A stretch of 14,519 nt of DNA, from positions 1-14,519 of the forward strand of contig JALSSQ010000131.1 of NCBI GenBank assembly GCA_026984165.1, given 5' to 3'. The DNA comes from Sulfurovum sp. (GTDB lineage: Bacteria > Campylobacterota > Campylobacteria > Campylobacterales > Sulfurovaceae). Under the pieces are notes generated by a model, which made no database searches, was not told the DNA's origin, and saw only the letters and a list, made by a program, of their open reading frames with translations. Shown in pieces: positions 1-6,686 of this stretch; position 1 is the stretch's first letter, and each line of letters begins with the position of its first letter. The translations under genes were made by a program, and so were the position numbers.

Positions 1-242
1 AATATAGAAATTTAAAACAACCTATTTATACACAAGGATTTACCTATGGAAAAATCAATATAGGTAATAATTGCTGGATTGGTAGTAATGTTGTCATATT
101 AAAAAACGTCCACATAGGTGATAATGTCATTATTGGTGCAGGATGTATCATACACAAAGATATACCCTCTAATACAATTATATATAATAAACAAAATTTA
201 ATAACTCAGGAAATACAAAATGAAAATTGTTCATGTGGCTGA
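1..242 (+). CDS. Hexapeptide-repeat (left-handed beta-helix) acyltransferase, 3' end only
   Basis: This is the C-terminal 79 codons of a gene that begins before the window; the reading frame starts at base 3 and ends at the TGA at 240-242. The translation contains GKINIGNNCWIGSNVVIL, then VHIGDNVIIGAGCIIHKDIP. These are repeated [IV]-G-x-x hexapeptide turns ending in the typical exit (IGAGCIIHKDIPSN) of the serine/maltose/WcaF-type O-acetyltransferases. Such enzymes transfer an acetyl group from acetyl-CoA to a sugar or aminosugar in the cytoplasm. The neighbouring glycosyltransferase, WbaP and Wzz suggest an O-antigen sugar as acceptor, which is inference. The stop lies 23 bases inside the next gene, so the two are probably co-transcribed and translationally coupled. 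The acceptor cannot be read from this fragment. Confidence 0.8.
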   Translation, partial: YRNLKQPIYTQGFTYGKINIGNNCWIGSNVVILKNVHIGDNVIIGAGCIIHKDIPSNTIIYNKQNLITQEIQNENCSCG

Positions 243-1293
243 ATCATTTGCAGGCGGAGTTCTTGATTTTTTAGTTGACTTAATCAACAGTATGTCAAGC
301 GATGAACATATCATTATTTATGCCCAAAGAGAACATACACCTAAAAAATTTAAACATTTGTTCCCTCCTGAAACACAATTTATATTATGGGAAGATGCTA
401 CAAGAGAGATTAATCCACAAAAAGATTTTTTAGCACTAAAAAAATTAATAAAATATCTTAAAAGAAATTCTGATGCAGACGCTATACATTTACATTCTTC
501 TAAAGCAGGATTTTTAGGAAGAATAGCATCAAGGTTTTTGGGCTTACAAAACAGAGTCATTTATACCCCGCATGGTGTCTCTTTTTTACGAAAAGATGTC
601 TCATCTATAAAACATAAACTCTTTGTTACCCTTGAAAAAATAGGTTTTTGGTATGGAGGGAAAATAGTCGCTTGTTCCCATTCAGAAGCATCTGCCTTTA
701 AATCATTCGGTATGGATGCACATTATATTAATAATGGAGTACAATGTACTGTTGGGCATAACACAAATCAAAAATCTGATAACCAAACAATAAAAATTGC
801 CACCATTGGACGTATCACTTACCAAAAAAACCCAAAATTATTTAATGAGATAGCACAATATTTTGAAAAGGATACAAATATAAAGTTTATTTGGATTGGT
901 GGACAAGGAGAACTAGAAGACGAACTAAGCTCTCCCAACATCATAAAAACAGGTTGGATATGTAGAGAAAAAGTCAACGAAATGTTATCAGAAACAGACA
1001 TTTATTTATCTACTTCCTTGTGGGAAGGTTTACCACTATCTGTTCTTCAAGCTATGTGTCATGCAAAACCCCTGATTTTAAGTGACTGCGTTGGCAATAA
1101 TGATCTTGTGAAAGATAGTGAGAATGGTTATAGATTTTTCAAAAAAGAAGATGCATTAAAAATGCTTAATAAACTCATAAAAAATCAAAATAAAAGAATA
1201 CAAATGGGAGAAAATTCTTTAAAAATAGTGCAGCAAGAATTTTCAATTGAACAAATGGTTAATGAGTACAGATTATTATATAAGCAAGAGTAA
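220..1293 (+). CDS. GT4-family glycosyltransferase (GT-B fold), O-antigen assembly
   Basis: A 357-residue cytoplasmic or membrane-peripheral glycosyltransferase. The N-terminal Rossmann half carries the glycine loop AGGVLDFL (residues 11-18) and the acceptor-side segments IHLHSSKAGFLGR and YTPHGVSFL. The C-terminal half has TIGRITYQKNP, FIWIGGQGELEDEL and the nucleotide-sugar site SLWEGLPLSVLQAM. In most GT4 enzymes that site is E-x7-E; here it reads E269-x7-Q277, so the second acid is an amide. The start is ATG 220, with AGGA at 208-211 eight bases upstream. It overlaps the preceding acetyltransferase gene by 23 bases. It is followed by a 112-bp gap and a new promoter, so it is probably the last gene of an upstream O-antigen operon. 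Donor and acceptor sugars cannot be deduced. Confidence 0.88.
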   Translation: MKIVHVAESFAGGVLDFLVDLINSMSSDEHIIIYAQREHTPKKFKHLFPPETQFILWEDATREINPQKDFLALKKLIKYLKRNSDADAIHLHSSKAGFLGRIASRFLGLQNRVIYTPHGVSFLRKDVSSIKHKLFVTLEKIGFWYGGKIVACSHSEASAFKSFGMDAHYINNGVQCTVGHNTNQKSDNQTIKIATIGRITYQKNPKLFNEIAQYFEKDTNIKFIWIGGQGELEDELSSPNIIKTGWICREKVNEMLSETDIYLSTSLWEGLPLSVLQAMCHAKPLILSDCVGNNDLVKDSENGYRFFKKEDALKMLNKLIKNQNKRIQMGENSLKIVQQEFSIEQMVNEYRLLYKQE

Positions 1294-1336
1294 TTGACAA
1301 AAACTCAAATTTATGAATACATAGGGGAAAAGACGA

Positions 1337-1356
1337 CATCCTCCGACTCGAAGATG
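1337..1356 (+). terminator. Weak hairpin, possible 3' end of the upstream operon
   Basis: CATCCTC (1337-1343) can pair with GAAGATG (1350-1356), seven pairs with one C/A mismatch, across a six-base loop. ATTTTAAA follows. It lies between the GT4 gene and the wbaP promoter, where a terminator would be expected, and it is a GC-richer patch in AT-rich DNA. The downstream T run is short and interrupted, so termination is only a possibility. Confidence 0.2.
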
Positions 1357-1376
1357 ATTTTAAACGAAGCTAATTT

Positions 1377-1385
1377 TGATATAAT
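1377..1385 (+). promoter_or_regulatory. Extended -10 promoter for wbaP
   Basis: TG (1377-1378), one base, then a perfect TATAAT (1380-1385), preceded by a T-rich AATTTT. This matches the housekeeping promoter type of Campylobacterota, which relies on an extended -10 and a T-rich upstream region rather than a -35 hexamer. Transcription would start near 1391-1393, giving a leader of about 14 bases before the GTG at 1406. AAGAG (1396-1400) is the likely ribosome site. Confidence 0.6.
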
Positions 1386-1405
1386 ACTATAAAAAAAGAG
1401 TTTAA

Positions 1406-2719
1406 GTGAAAGAAATTTATGCAAAATCTATATTGTTAATTGCTGATATACTTGCAATAATTTCATCTATCTTATTAGGATATCAACTAAGAATTCTATT
1501 TGATGATTCTTTTATAACCACCTTTGGACATAGCCTTTTTATTTATCTCAATTTTCCTTTTATTTATATAGCTACGCTCTCTACACTTGCATATGAAGGT
1601 ATATACACGAAAAGATATGATTTTTGGCATGAAACAAAATATATTGTTAAATCATTAATGTTTTCTTTTATTTTAATTCTTGCATTTCTAGCTATCAATA
1701 AGTCTATAGATCAATATTCACGTGCAACAATCATATTTATTTTTATAAATATGATTATTTTTATCCCTCTATTCAAACTCTTGACTAAAAAAATACTTTA
1801 TAAGATTGGATTTTGGCAAAGGGAAGCATCAGTATATAGTAACGATAACTTTGTTACCCAAGAAATCTTTAATAATCATTATTTAGGTTATGTAAAATCC
1901 GATACACCAAAAACCATTTTTGTAAACTCTATAGATAAAGATACGGATGCACTACATGCAATTATTCAAAAAGAGATTCAAACAACACATGAAGTTATTT
2001 CTATTCCTCTTATCAATGAATATGATCTAACACAATCTACTATTTATCAACTTTCTAATACTAGAACCAATCTCATTGTCTATAAAAATAGGCTTAAAAG
2101 TAAATATCGAGAAATTATTCATATTGTATTTAATTATTTACTTGCCATACTACTTTTACCTCTACTGCTTCCCCTAATAATTATTATTGCAATACTTATA
2201 AAAAAAGAGTCCTCAGGACCAGTTTTTTTTGCGCATATACGTGTGGGTAAGCATGGTATCCCTATATCTGCATTAAAATTTAGAAGTATGTATCAAGATG
2301 CTCAAGAACGTTTAGAAACTATGCTCGAAAATGATATTTCTATCCGTGAAGAATGGGAGAAAAATTTTAAACTTAAAAATGATCCTCGTATCACAAAAAT
2401 AGGAAATTTTCTTAGAAAAACATCTTTAGATGAACTACCACAAATTTTCAATGTTCTCAAGGGAGAAATGAATTTTGTAGGACCTCGACCTGTCATACAG
2501 CAAGAAATAGACCAATATTATAAAGAAGAAGCAGACTACTACTATATGGTAAAACCGGGAATTACTGGTTTGTGGCAAGTCAGTGGAAGAAGTGACACAG
2601 ATTATGAGTTTAGAGTGGCTACCGACAAATGGTATGTTTCAAACTGGTCTTTGTGGCTTGACATTGTAATACTCTTAAAAACTGTAAAAACAGTACTAAA
2701 AAGAGAGGGCGCTTATTAA
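1406..2719 (+). CDS. wbaP: Undecaprenyl-phosphate sugar-1-phosphate transferase, WbaP/WcaJ type
   Basis: The enzyme that begins a lipid-linked O-antigen unit: it moves a sugar-1-phosphate (galactose or glucose in characterised relatives) from a UDP-sugar onto undecaprenyl phosphate at the inner membrane. The 437-residue protein has about four N-terminal membrane helices (residues 5-130) and a short cytoplasmic middle region. A further membrane segment (about 232-257) follows, then the conserved catalytic domain. That domain shows KFRSM (291-295), DPRITKIGNFLRKTSLDELPQ with the catalytic Asp-Glu pair at 342-343, GEMNFVGPRP, and PGITGLWQVSGRSDTDYE near the end. It is slightly shorter than Salmonella WbaP or E. 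coli WcaJ, the shortening being in the middle region. The start is GTG 1406, after AAGAG and directly behind its own promoter. The exact sugar is uncertain. Confidence 0.92.
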   Translation: MKEIYAKSILLIADILAIISSILLGYQLRILFDDSFITTFGHSLFIYLNFPFIYIATLSTLAYEGIYTKRYDFWHETKYIVKSLMFSFILILAFLAINKSIDQYSRATIIFIFINMIIFIPLFKLLTKKILYKIGFWQREASVYSNDNFVTQEIFNNHYLGYVKSDTPKTIFVNSIDKDTDALHAIIQKEIQTTHEVISIPLINEYDLTQSTIYQLSNTRTNLIVYKNRLKSKYREIIHIVFNYLLAILLLPLLLPLIIIIAILIKKESSGPVFFAHIRVGKHGIPISALKFRSMYQDAQERLETMLENDISIREEWEKNFKLKNDPRITKIGNFLRKTSLDELPQIFNVLKGEMNFVGPRPVIQQEIDQYYKEEADYYYMVKPGITGLWQVSGRSDTDYEFRVATDKWYVSNWSLWLDIVILLKTVKTVLKREGAY

Positions 2720-2735
2720 ACAAGTAGTAAAATAC

Positions 2736-2741
2736 TATAAT
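2736..2741 (+). promoter_or_regulatory. Possible -10 box upstream of wzz
   Basis: A perfect TATAAT lies in the 56-bp gap between wbaP and wzz, 34 bases before the wzz start. It lacks the TG extension and a clear -35. In AT-rich DNA this could be chance, but the position would give a normal leader of about 28 bases. Confidence 0.35.
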
Positions 2742-2763
2742 TTACATTATCAGAACACATAGC

Positions 2764-2769
2764 AAAGGA
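2764..2769 (+). promoter_or_regulatory. Ribosome binding site fixing the TTG start of wzz
   Basis: AAAGGA ends six bases before TTG 2776. There is no ATG or GTG near the start of the frame, and the encoded protein then begins at the normal distance before the first membrane helix. This supports TTG as the true initiator. Confidence 0.6.
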
Positions 2770-2775
2770 TAATCA

Positions 2776-3822
2776 TTGCACAAAAATAAACCATTTGCAG
2801 ATGAAAATACAATAGACATAAGAGAACTCTTCTCTATACTCAAAAGAAGAAAAAAACTCATTTGGTCAATCACAGGACTTATCACGCTTCTAGCACTCAT
2901 TTATGTACTGGTAGCGACACCTTGGTGGGAAGCAAATGCTACACTTGAAATAGGAAAATATACAGACAAAAAAACAGGAAAAGTAGTCTATCTTGAAAAA
3001 GGACAAGGTGTCTCTGAACGACTAAAAATTAAATATATCGATATCTATAAACATGTAAAAAATCGTGATAGTAAAATAAAATCTATAAAATCTTCCAAGA
3101 AAAATCCACAGTTTATCTCTGTAAGTGCCTTAGGGAAAAGTAATACGCTAGCACTCACAGAAATAAATAAAGTCATAAATGACCTACAAGATACACATCA
3201 AAAAATCATAGATGAAATCATTGCAAAGAAAAAATCAGAACTTGATGCTATAGAGAGATCTATTATACAAATAGAAAAATATAAGCTTACAGATATCACA
3301 GAAGAAATAAATTATATTAAAAAAGTAAATCTACCAACTATCAATAAAAAAATCGTTTCAATAAAAGCAGAGATGGATATTGCTTTAAAACAAAAGCAAG
3401 AGGCCACCAAAAATCTTTCTTCTCTTTCAGGAAATAATGCTTCATTAGCAGCACTAAGATTAGCACAAATTCAAGGGCTAGAAGATAAAATATCATCCAA
3501 CAAAATAAAGCTTATCAGCATGAACAGTAACAAAGAAAAAATACTTACTTCGACCTTGCCTTCCTTGCATAGAAAACTAGAGGAATTAAAACAAATAAGC
3601 CTTGTATCACTTGAAGAAAAACGTAAACTCATCGAACTTTCTATGCAGCCACACAATTACCATAACACCGCTATCATAGCAAAGTTAGTTACACAAGACA
3701 AGCCTGTCAAACCCAAAAAAGTACTGATACTTATCGTTACGTTCATTACAGGATTGATGCTTTCTATTTTTCTTGCATTCTTTTTAGAATTTATCAATGA
3801 TCTAAACTCTGAAGAAATTTAA
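2776..3822 (+). CDS. wzz: Wzz-type O-antigen chain-length determinant
   Basis: A polysaccharide co-polymerase of the inner membrane that sets the modal length of Wzy-polymerised O-antigen. The 348-residue protein has the family layout: a short cytoplasmic N-terminus with IDIRELFSILKRRKK (13-27), a membrane helix at about 29-48, and the periplasmic entry WWEANATLEIG (50-60). A long charged, helical and probably coiled-coil periplasmic domain follows (about 100-300). Next comes the proline motif KPVKPKK (309-315), then a C-terminal helix at about 316-338. The start is TTG 2776. No tyrosine-kinase domain is present, so this is a Wzz/Cld class 1 protein rather than a capsule Wzc. It lies between the initiating transferase and eptA, and together with the waaL remnant it indicates a Wzy-dependent pathway. 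Confidence 0.9.
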   Translation: MHKNKPFADENTIDIRELFSILKRRKKLIWSITGLITLLALIYVLVATPWWEANATLEIGKYTDKKTGKVVYLEKGQGVSERLKIKYIDIYKHVKNRDSKIKSIKSSKKNPQFISVSALGKSNTLALTEINKVINDLQDTHQKIIDEIIAKKKSELDAIERSIIQIEKYKLTDITEEINYIKKVNLPTINKKIVSIKAEMDIALKQKQEATKNLSSLSGNNASLAALRLAQIQGLEDKISSNKIKLISMNSNKEKILTSTLPSLHRKLEELKQISLVSLEEKRKLIELSMQPHNYHNTAIIAKLVTQDKPVKPKKVLILIVTFITGLMLSIFLAFFLEFINDLNSEEI

Positions 3823-3826
3823 AGAC

Positions 3827-3854
3827 AATGACATTTTATTAATAAAATGTCATT
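3827..3854. promoter_or_regulatory. Perfect 28-bp palindrome between wzz and eptA
   Basis: The left arm AATGACATTTTATT (3827-3840) is the exact reverse complement of the right arm AATAAAATGTCATT (3841-3854), with no mismatch or spacer. As RNA it would form a 12-bp stem with a UUAA loop. No U-run follows on the plus strand, so it is not a canonical intrinsic terminator. Its right edge shares a base with the TATAAT at 3854-3859, the geometry of an operator for a dimeric regulator. It could serve as operator, mRNA-processing hairpin or attenuator; the sequence does not decide between these. Confidence 0.6.
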
Positions 3855-3859
3855 ATAAT
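3854..3859 (+). promoter_or_regulatory. Candidate -10 box of the eptA promoter
   Basis: A perfect TATAAT directly after and one base into the palindrome. The predicted transcription start is about 3866, upstream of the AAAGGA at 3876-3881 but downstream of the TTG at 3861. Transcripts from this promoter could therefore not use the TTG start. Confidence 0.4.
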
Positions 3860-3860
3860 A

Positions 3861-5477
3861 TTGTCTATACATTTCAAAGGAAACACTATCAAAACTATTT
3901 CACAAATACAACTCATACTCTACAGTAGTGTATTTTTAGTGTTATTCGACAACTACTCTTTTTTTAACAACCTTATCTCTGTATATTCACTTGACAATAA
4001 TTTAGGTTTTGTGCTTTCTGTAGCTATTATCTTACTCTGTGTAACTATACTTTTTTTCACACTTTTAAGCTCAAAATGGACAACTAAACCCGTACTCATT
4101 CTGGTTATACTTATCTCATCAATGACAAACTATTTTATGAATACGTATCATGTTGTCATAGATGAAACAATGCTGCGTAATGCCTTGCAGACAGATTTGC
4201 ATGAGTCTATGGATCTATTTTCTATGCAACAAGTACTCTATTTTATTTTTCTAGGTTTACTTCCTGCATATGTCATTTACAAGGTACCTGTAAAATACCG
4301 TACATTCAAAACAGAACTATGGAGTAAAATAAAAACAATACTTATTCTACTGGCAATCATAGCTACACTGCTCTATATCTTCAGTAAGTACTATACCTCT
4401 TTTTTTAGGGAACATAAACCACTTAGGTTTACTGCCAATCCACTTTACTGGATATACGCCACTGGCAAATATATCAATCTAACTTATAACAATGGACCCA
4501 TCATCGTAAAACCAGTAGGTGAAGATGCGATTATAGAAGACACTAATAAAAGCAAAAAACTAGTTATTATGGTGGTAGGTGAAGCAGCAAGGGCTGACCA
4601 TTTCTCTCTCAATGGCTACAAAAGAGAAACAAATCCTATGTTGCAACAAGAAGATATTATTAATTTCCCACATGTATATTCTTGTGGTACTTCAACAGCA
4701 GTCTCTGTGCCTTGTATGTTTTCTCTTTTGGACAGAACAGATTATAGCTATAAAAAAGGACGTCTGCAGGAAAATGTAATTGATGTACTCAAGCATACAA
4801 AAAAAATAGCATTACTATGGCGGGATAACAACTCAGATTCTAAAGGTGTGGCACTTCGTATCAAACATGAAAATTATAGAATTCCCAAAAATAACACTAT
4901 CTGTACGGAAGGAGAATGTAGAGATATCGGTATGCTTCAAGGCTTAGATAACTTTATATCGAAGCAACAAGGCAAAGATATATTTATTGTCCTGCATCAA
5001 ATGGGGAACCATGGACCAGCATACTATAAACGCTATACAAAAGCCTTTGAGAAATTCATACCTATATGTCGTACCAACCAGCTTGAAGAGTGTACGAAAG
5101 AAGAGATAGCAAATGCCTATGACAATGCCTTACTCTATACTGATAACTTTCTTTATCAAGTAATCCAATTTTTAAAAAAGTATGATAATAAATATCAAAC
5201 AGTCATGCTATATATGTCAGATCATGGGGAAAGCTTAGGAGAAAAAGGACTTTACTTACATGGGCTTCCTTACTTCATGGCACCTGATGCACAAAAACAT
5301 ATCGGTGCATTTATCTGGTTGGGTAAACAAAGCAAAAACAATTTGAACGAAACACATCTCAAACATATTTCAAATCAAACTTTTTCTCAAGACTATCTTT
5401 CCGATTCTCTCTTGGGGCTCTTTAATGTACAAACAAATGTGTATGATTCCAATATGGACATTTTTCATGAAAATTAA
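3861..5477 (+). CDS. eptA: EptA-family phosphoethanolamine transferase
   Basis: An inner-membrane enzyme that moves phosphoethanolamine from phosphatidylethanolamine onto lipid A or related acceptors on the periplasmic side. From the TTG it is 538 residues, with about five membrane helices in the first 175 and then a sulfatase-fold domain. That domain has metal ligand E241 in VGEAARADHFSLNGYKRETNP, nucleophile T279 in SCGTSTAVSVPCMFS, and D454-H455 in MSDHGESLGE. Paired cysteines after the nucleophile region fit the family's disulfides. The length is normal (about 540). The start is uncertain: TTG 3861 has no ribosome site, whereas AAAGGA 3876-3881 points to ATC 3888, which would give about 529 residues. 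The stop overlaps the PAP2 gene by 11 bases. C. jejuni EptC also modifies the flagellar rod and N-glycans, so lipid A need not be the only target. Confidence 0.92.
   Translation: MSIHFKGNTIKTISQIQLILYSSVFLVLFDNYSFFNNLISVYSLDNNLGFVLSVAIILLCVTILFFTLLSSKWTTKPVLILVILISSMTNYFMNTYHVVIDETMLRNALQTDLHESMDLFSMQQVLYFIFLGLLPAYVIYKVPVKYRTFKTELWSKIKTILILLAIIATLLYIFSKYYTSFFREHKPLRFTANPLYWIYATGKYINLTYNNGPIIVKPVGEDAIIEDTNKSKKLVIMVVGEAARADHFSLNGYKRETNPMLQQEDIINFPHVYSCGTSTAVSVPCMFSLLDRTDYSYKKGRLQENVIDVLKHTKKIALLWRDNNSDSKGVALRIKHENYRIPKNNTICTEGECRDIGMLQGLDNFISKQQGKDIFIVLHQMGNHGPAYYKRYTKAFEKFIPICRTNQLEECTKEEIANAYDNALLYTDNFLYQVIQFLKKYDNKYQTVMLYMSDHGESLGEKGLYLHGLPYFMAPDAQKHIGAFIWLGKQSKNNLNETHLKHISNQTFSQDYLSDSLLGLFNVQTNVYDSNMDIFHEN
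3876..3881 (+). promoter_or_regulatory. Ribosome binding site inside the nominal 5' end of eptA
   Basis: AAAGGA is the best Shine-Dalgarno match near the eptA start. The in-frame codons after it are AAC ACT ATC AAA, so the codon at the right spacing (six bases) is ATC 3888, not a standard initiator. No ATG, GTG or TTG lies at a suitable distance in this frame. Confidence 0.45.
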
Positions 5478-6159
5478 ACAGCAAATCATTTTTACTTCTA
5501 TATTGCTTTTGGCTTCTATACTCTTTTTTGGGATAAGTTCAATTGATATTACTATACAAGACCATTTTTTTTACCCAAATACGCATACATGGTATCTAGA
5601 TAAAAATATGGAACCTTATCATTTTTTATTTTACACAGGTATAAAAAAACTTCTTATTTTTATTGCCATTTGTTTTCTTTTAACCTTTATATTTTTGCGC
5701 AAACATCCTCTTATACAATCTTACAAGCAAGGTATACTTATTGTTATTCTCTCTGCTATTTTTGTCCCTGTCATTGTAGGGGCACTTAAAAAAACTACCA
5801 ACATGCCCTGCCCTAAAGATGAAATACACTATGGTGGAGACTACCCTCGGACTGCTGTTTGGGAATCTTATGATGAACCTTATACCTCAAAAAAGCACAT
5901 AGCCTGTTGGCCAGCAGGACATGCCAGTGGTGGCTTTGCTCTAATGAGCCTTTTCTTTCTTTTTAAAAGAAAAAGAAACAGATACTTAGCTCTTATCTTT
6001 GCACTTGTAATTGGATGGTCTATGGGAAACTATAAAATGATGATAGGCGATCACTTTTTTAGCCATACCTGGATTACAATGCTATTAGCTTGGCTAATCA
6101 TTTTGCTCCTGCAATTTAATATCACGTACTTCTATGAAAATAAAGATGAAAAAGAATGA
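5467..6159 (+). CDS. PAP2-superfamily membrane phosphatase
   Basis: An integral-membrane phosphatase of 230 residues with about five or six hydrophobic segments. The three PAP2 motifs are present in variant form: K108-x6-C115-P116 (usually K-x6-R-P), WPAGHASGG with H152 (usually PSGH), and K190-x5-H196-x3-H200 (usually R-x5-H-x3-D). The cysteine-proline and PAGHASGG forms are known in one PAP2 subfamily, but the Arg-to-Lys change is less expected. I chose ATG 5467 because GGA at 5456-5458 lies eight bases upstream and it leads straight into the first helix; ATG 5425 would add 14 residues from within the eptA coding region. It overlaps eptA by 11 bases and gmhB by 4. Likely substrates are lipid A phosphates, phosphatidate or undecaprenyl pyrophosphate. 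Adjacency to eptA recalls the lpxE-eptA pair of Helicobacter pylori, but LpxE identity is not established. Confidence 0.85.
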   Translation: MKIKQQIIFTSILLLASILFFGISSIDITIQDHFFYPNTHTWYLDKNMEPYHFLFYTGIKKLLIFIAICFLLTFIFLRKHPLIQSYKQGILIVILSAIFVPVIVGALKKTTNMPCPKDEIHYGGDYPRTAVWESYDEPYTSKKHIACWPAGHASGGFALMSLFFLFKRKRNRYLALIFALVIGWSMGNYKMMIGDHFFSHTWITMLLAWLIILLLQFNITYFYENKDEKE

Positions 6160-6686
6160 AAAAAGCACTTTTTTTAGACCGTGATGGTATTATCAATATT
6201 GATCATGGGTATGTCGCACAAATAGAAAATTTTGCATTTACAGAAGGTATTTTTAAGTTACTCCATCTTTTTATCCACAAAGGCTATCTTCTTTTTATCA
6301 TTACAAATCAATCAGGTATAGGTCGTGGATATTACACAATTGAGGATTTTAACACACTTACTTCATGGATGCTAAATATATTAAATACCCATAACATTAC
6401 TATCGAAAAGGTCGCCTACTGTCCTCATGCTCCTGAAGCGAACTGTCATTGCCGTAAGCCCCAAACTGGCATGATAGAAGAGATTCTCAAACACTACCCT
6501 ATTGACCTCTCAAACTCTTGGCTCATCGGAGACAAACAGAGCGATATTGACTTAGCACACAATGCACAGATAGGACATAGTATTGCCATAGGTAGTAGAA
6601 CATTTGAGAATTATGATTATCTTTTTCCCTCCATCTTAAAATGTGCAGAATTTTTAGAAGAAAATCACGATATAATAACGTCATGA
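6156..6686 (+). CDS. gmhB: D,D-heptose 1,7-bisphosphate 7-phosphatase
   Basis: Removes the 7-phosphate from D-glycero-D-manno-heptose 1,7-bisphosphate in the cytoplasm, between the two HldE reactions. The 176-residue HAD protein has nucleophile D8 and acid D10 in FLDRDGIIN, TNQSGIGRG (50-58), and the GmhB zinc loop CPHAPEANCHCRKP with C89, H91, C97 and C99. K101 and IGDKQSD (D126) complete the active site. Length and the zinc ligands match E. coli GmhB well. The ATG at 6156 overlaps the PAP2 stop in an ATGA, with only a weak AAAGA upstream, so translation is probably coupled. It is the first gene of the gmhB-hldD-hldE-gmhA set. Confidence 0.95.
   Translation: MKKALFLDRDGIINIDHGYVAQIENFAFTEGIFKLLHLFIHKGYLLFIITNQSGIGRGYYTIEDFNTLTSWMLNILNTHNITIEKVAYCPHAPEANCHCRKPQTGMIEEILKHYPIDLSNSWLIGDKQSDIDLAHNAQIGHSIAIGSRTFENYDYLFPSILKCAEFLEENHDIITS
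6671..6676 (+). promoter_or_regulatory. Possible -10 box at the gmhB-hldD junction
   Basis: GATATAAT (6669-6676) matches the GnTATAAT form seen at the wbaP promoter and lies six bases before the hldD ATG. Initiation at the usual distance would fall on or next to the A of that ATG, giving a leaderless message. The bases also encode the end of GmhB, so this may be chance. Confidence 0.2.

Larger units (their letters stand above)
3823..3866. repeat. Outer inverted repeat flanking the palindrome
   Basis: AGACAAT (3823-3829) is the exact complement of ATTGTCT (3860-3866). It encloses the inner palindrome, with eight extra bases (ATTATAAT, 3852-3859) on the right. A folded RNA or cruciform could use this outer stem plus an 11-bp inner stem with a one-sided bulge. 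The alternative fold is the symmetric 28-bp palindrome. Confidence 0.45.

Noticed and set aside
318..560. Open frame of 80 codons antisense to the GT4 gene, and similar antisense or out-of-frame stretches elsewhere (for example 2302-2496, 3471-3656, 8537-8803, 9961-10152)
   Set aside because: They lie wholly within well-supported genes, show no recognisable motifs, and have no ribosome sites or separate promoters.
2223..2230. Other eight-base A/T runs as phase-variation tracts (2223-2230 in wbaP, 4799-4806 in eptA, 5565-5572 in the PAP2 gene, 10713-10720 in a GT2 gene)
   Set aside because: All of these genes are intact across the runs, and several such runs are expected by chance at this base composition.
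3827..3854. Palindrome as a standard rho-independent terminator of wzz
   Set aside because: The stem is AT-rich and is followed by ATAATATTGTCT rather than a T run, so a simple terminator reading is weak.
5425..5466. Upstream ATG codons at 5425, 5437 and 5443 as the PAP2 start
   Set aside because: They translate the end of eptA in another frame and lack a better ribosome site; ATG 5467 has GGA at good spacing and leads straight into the first membrane helix.
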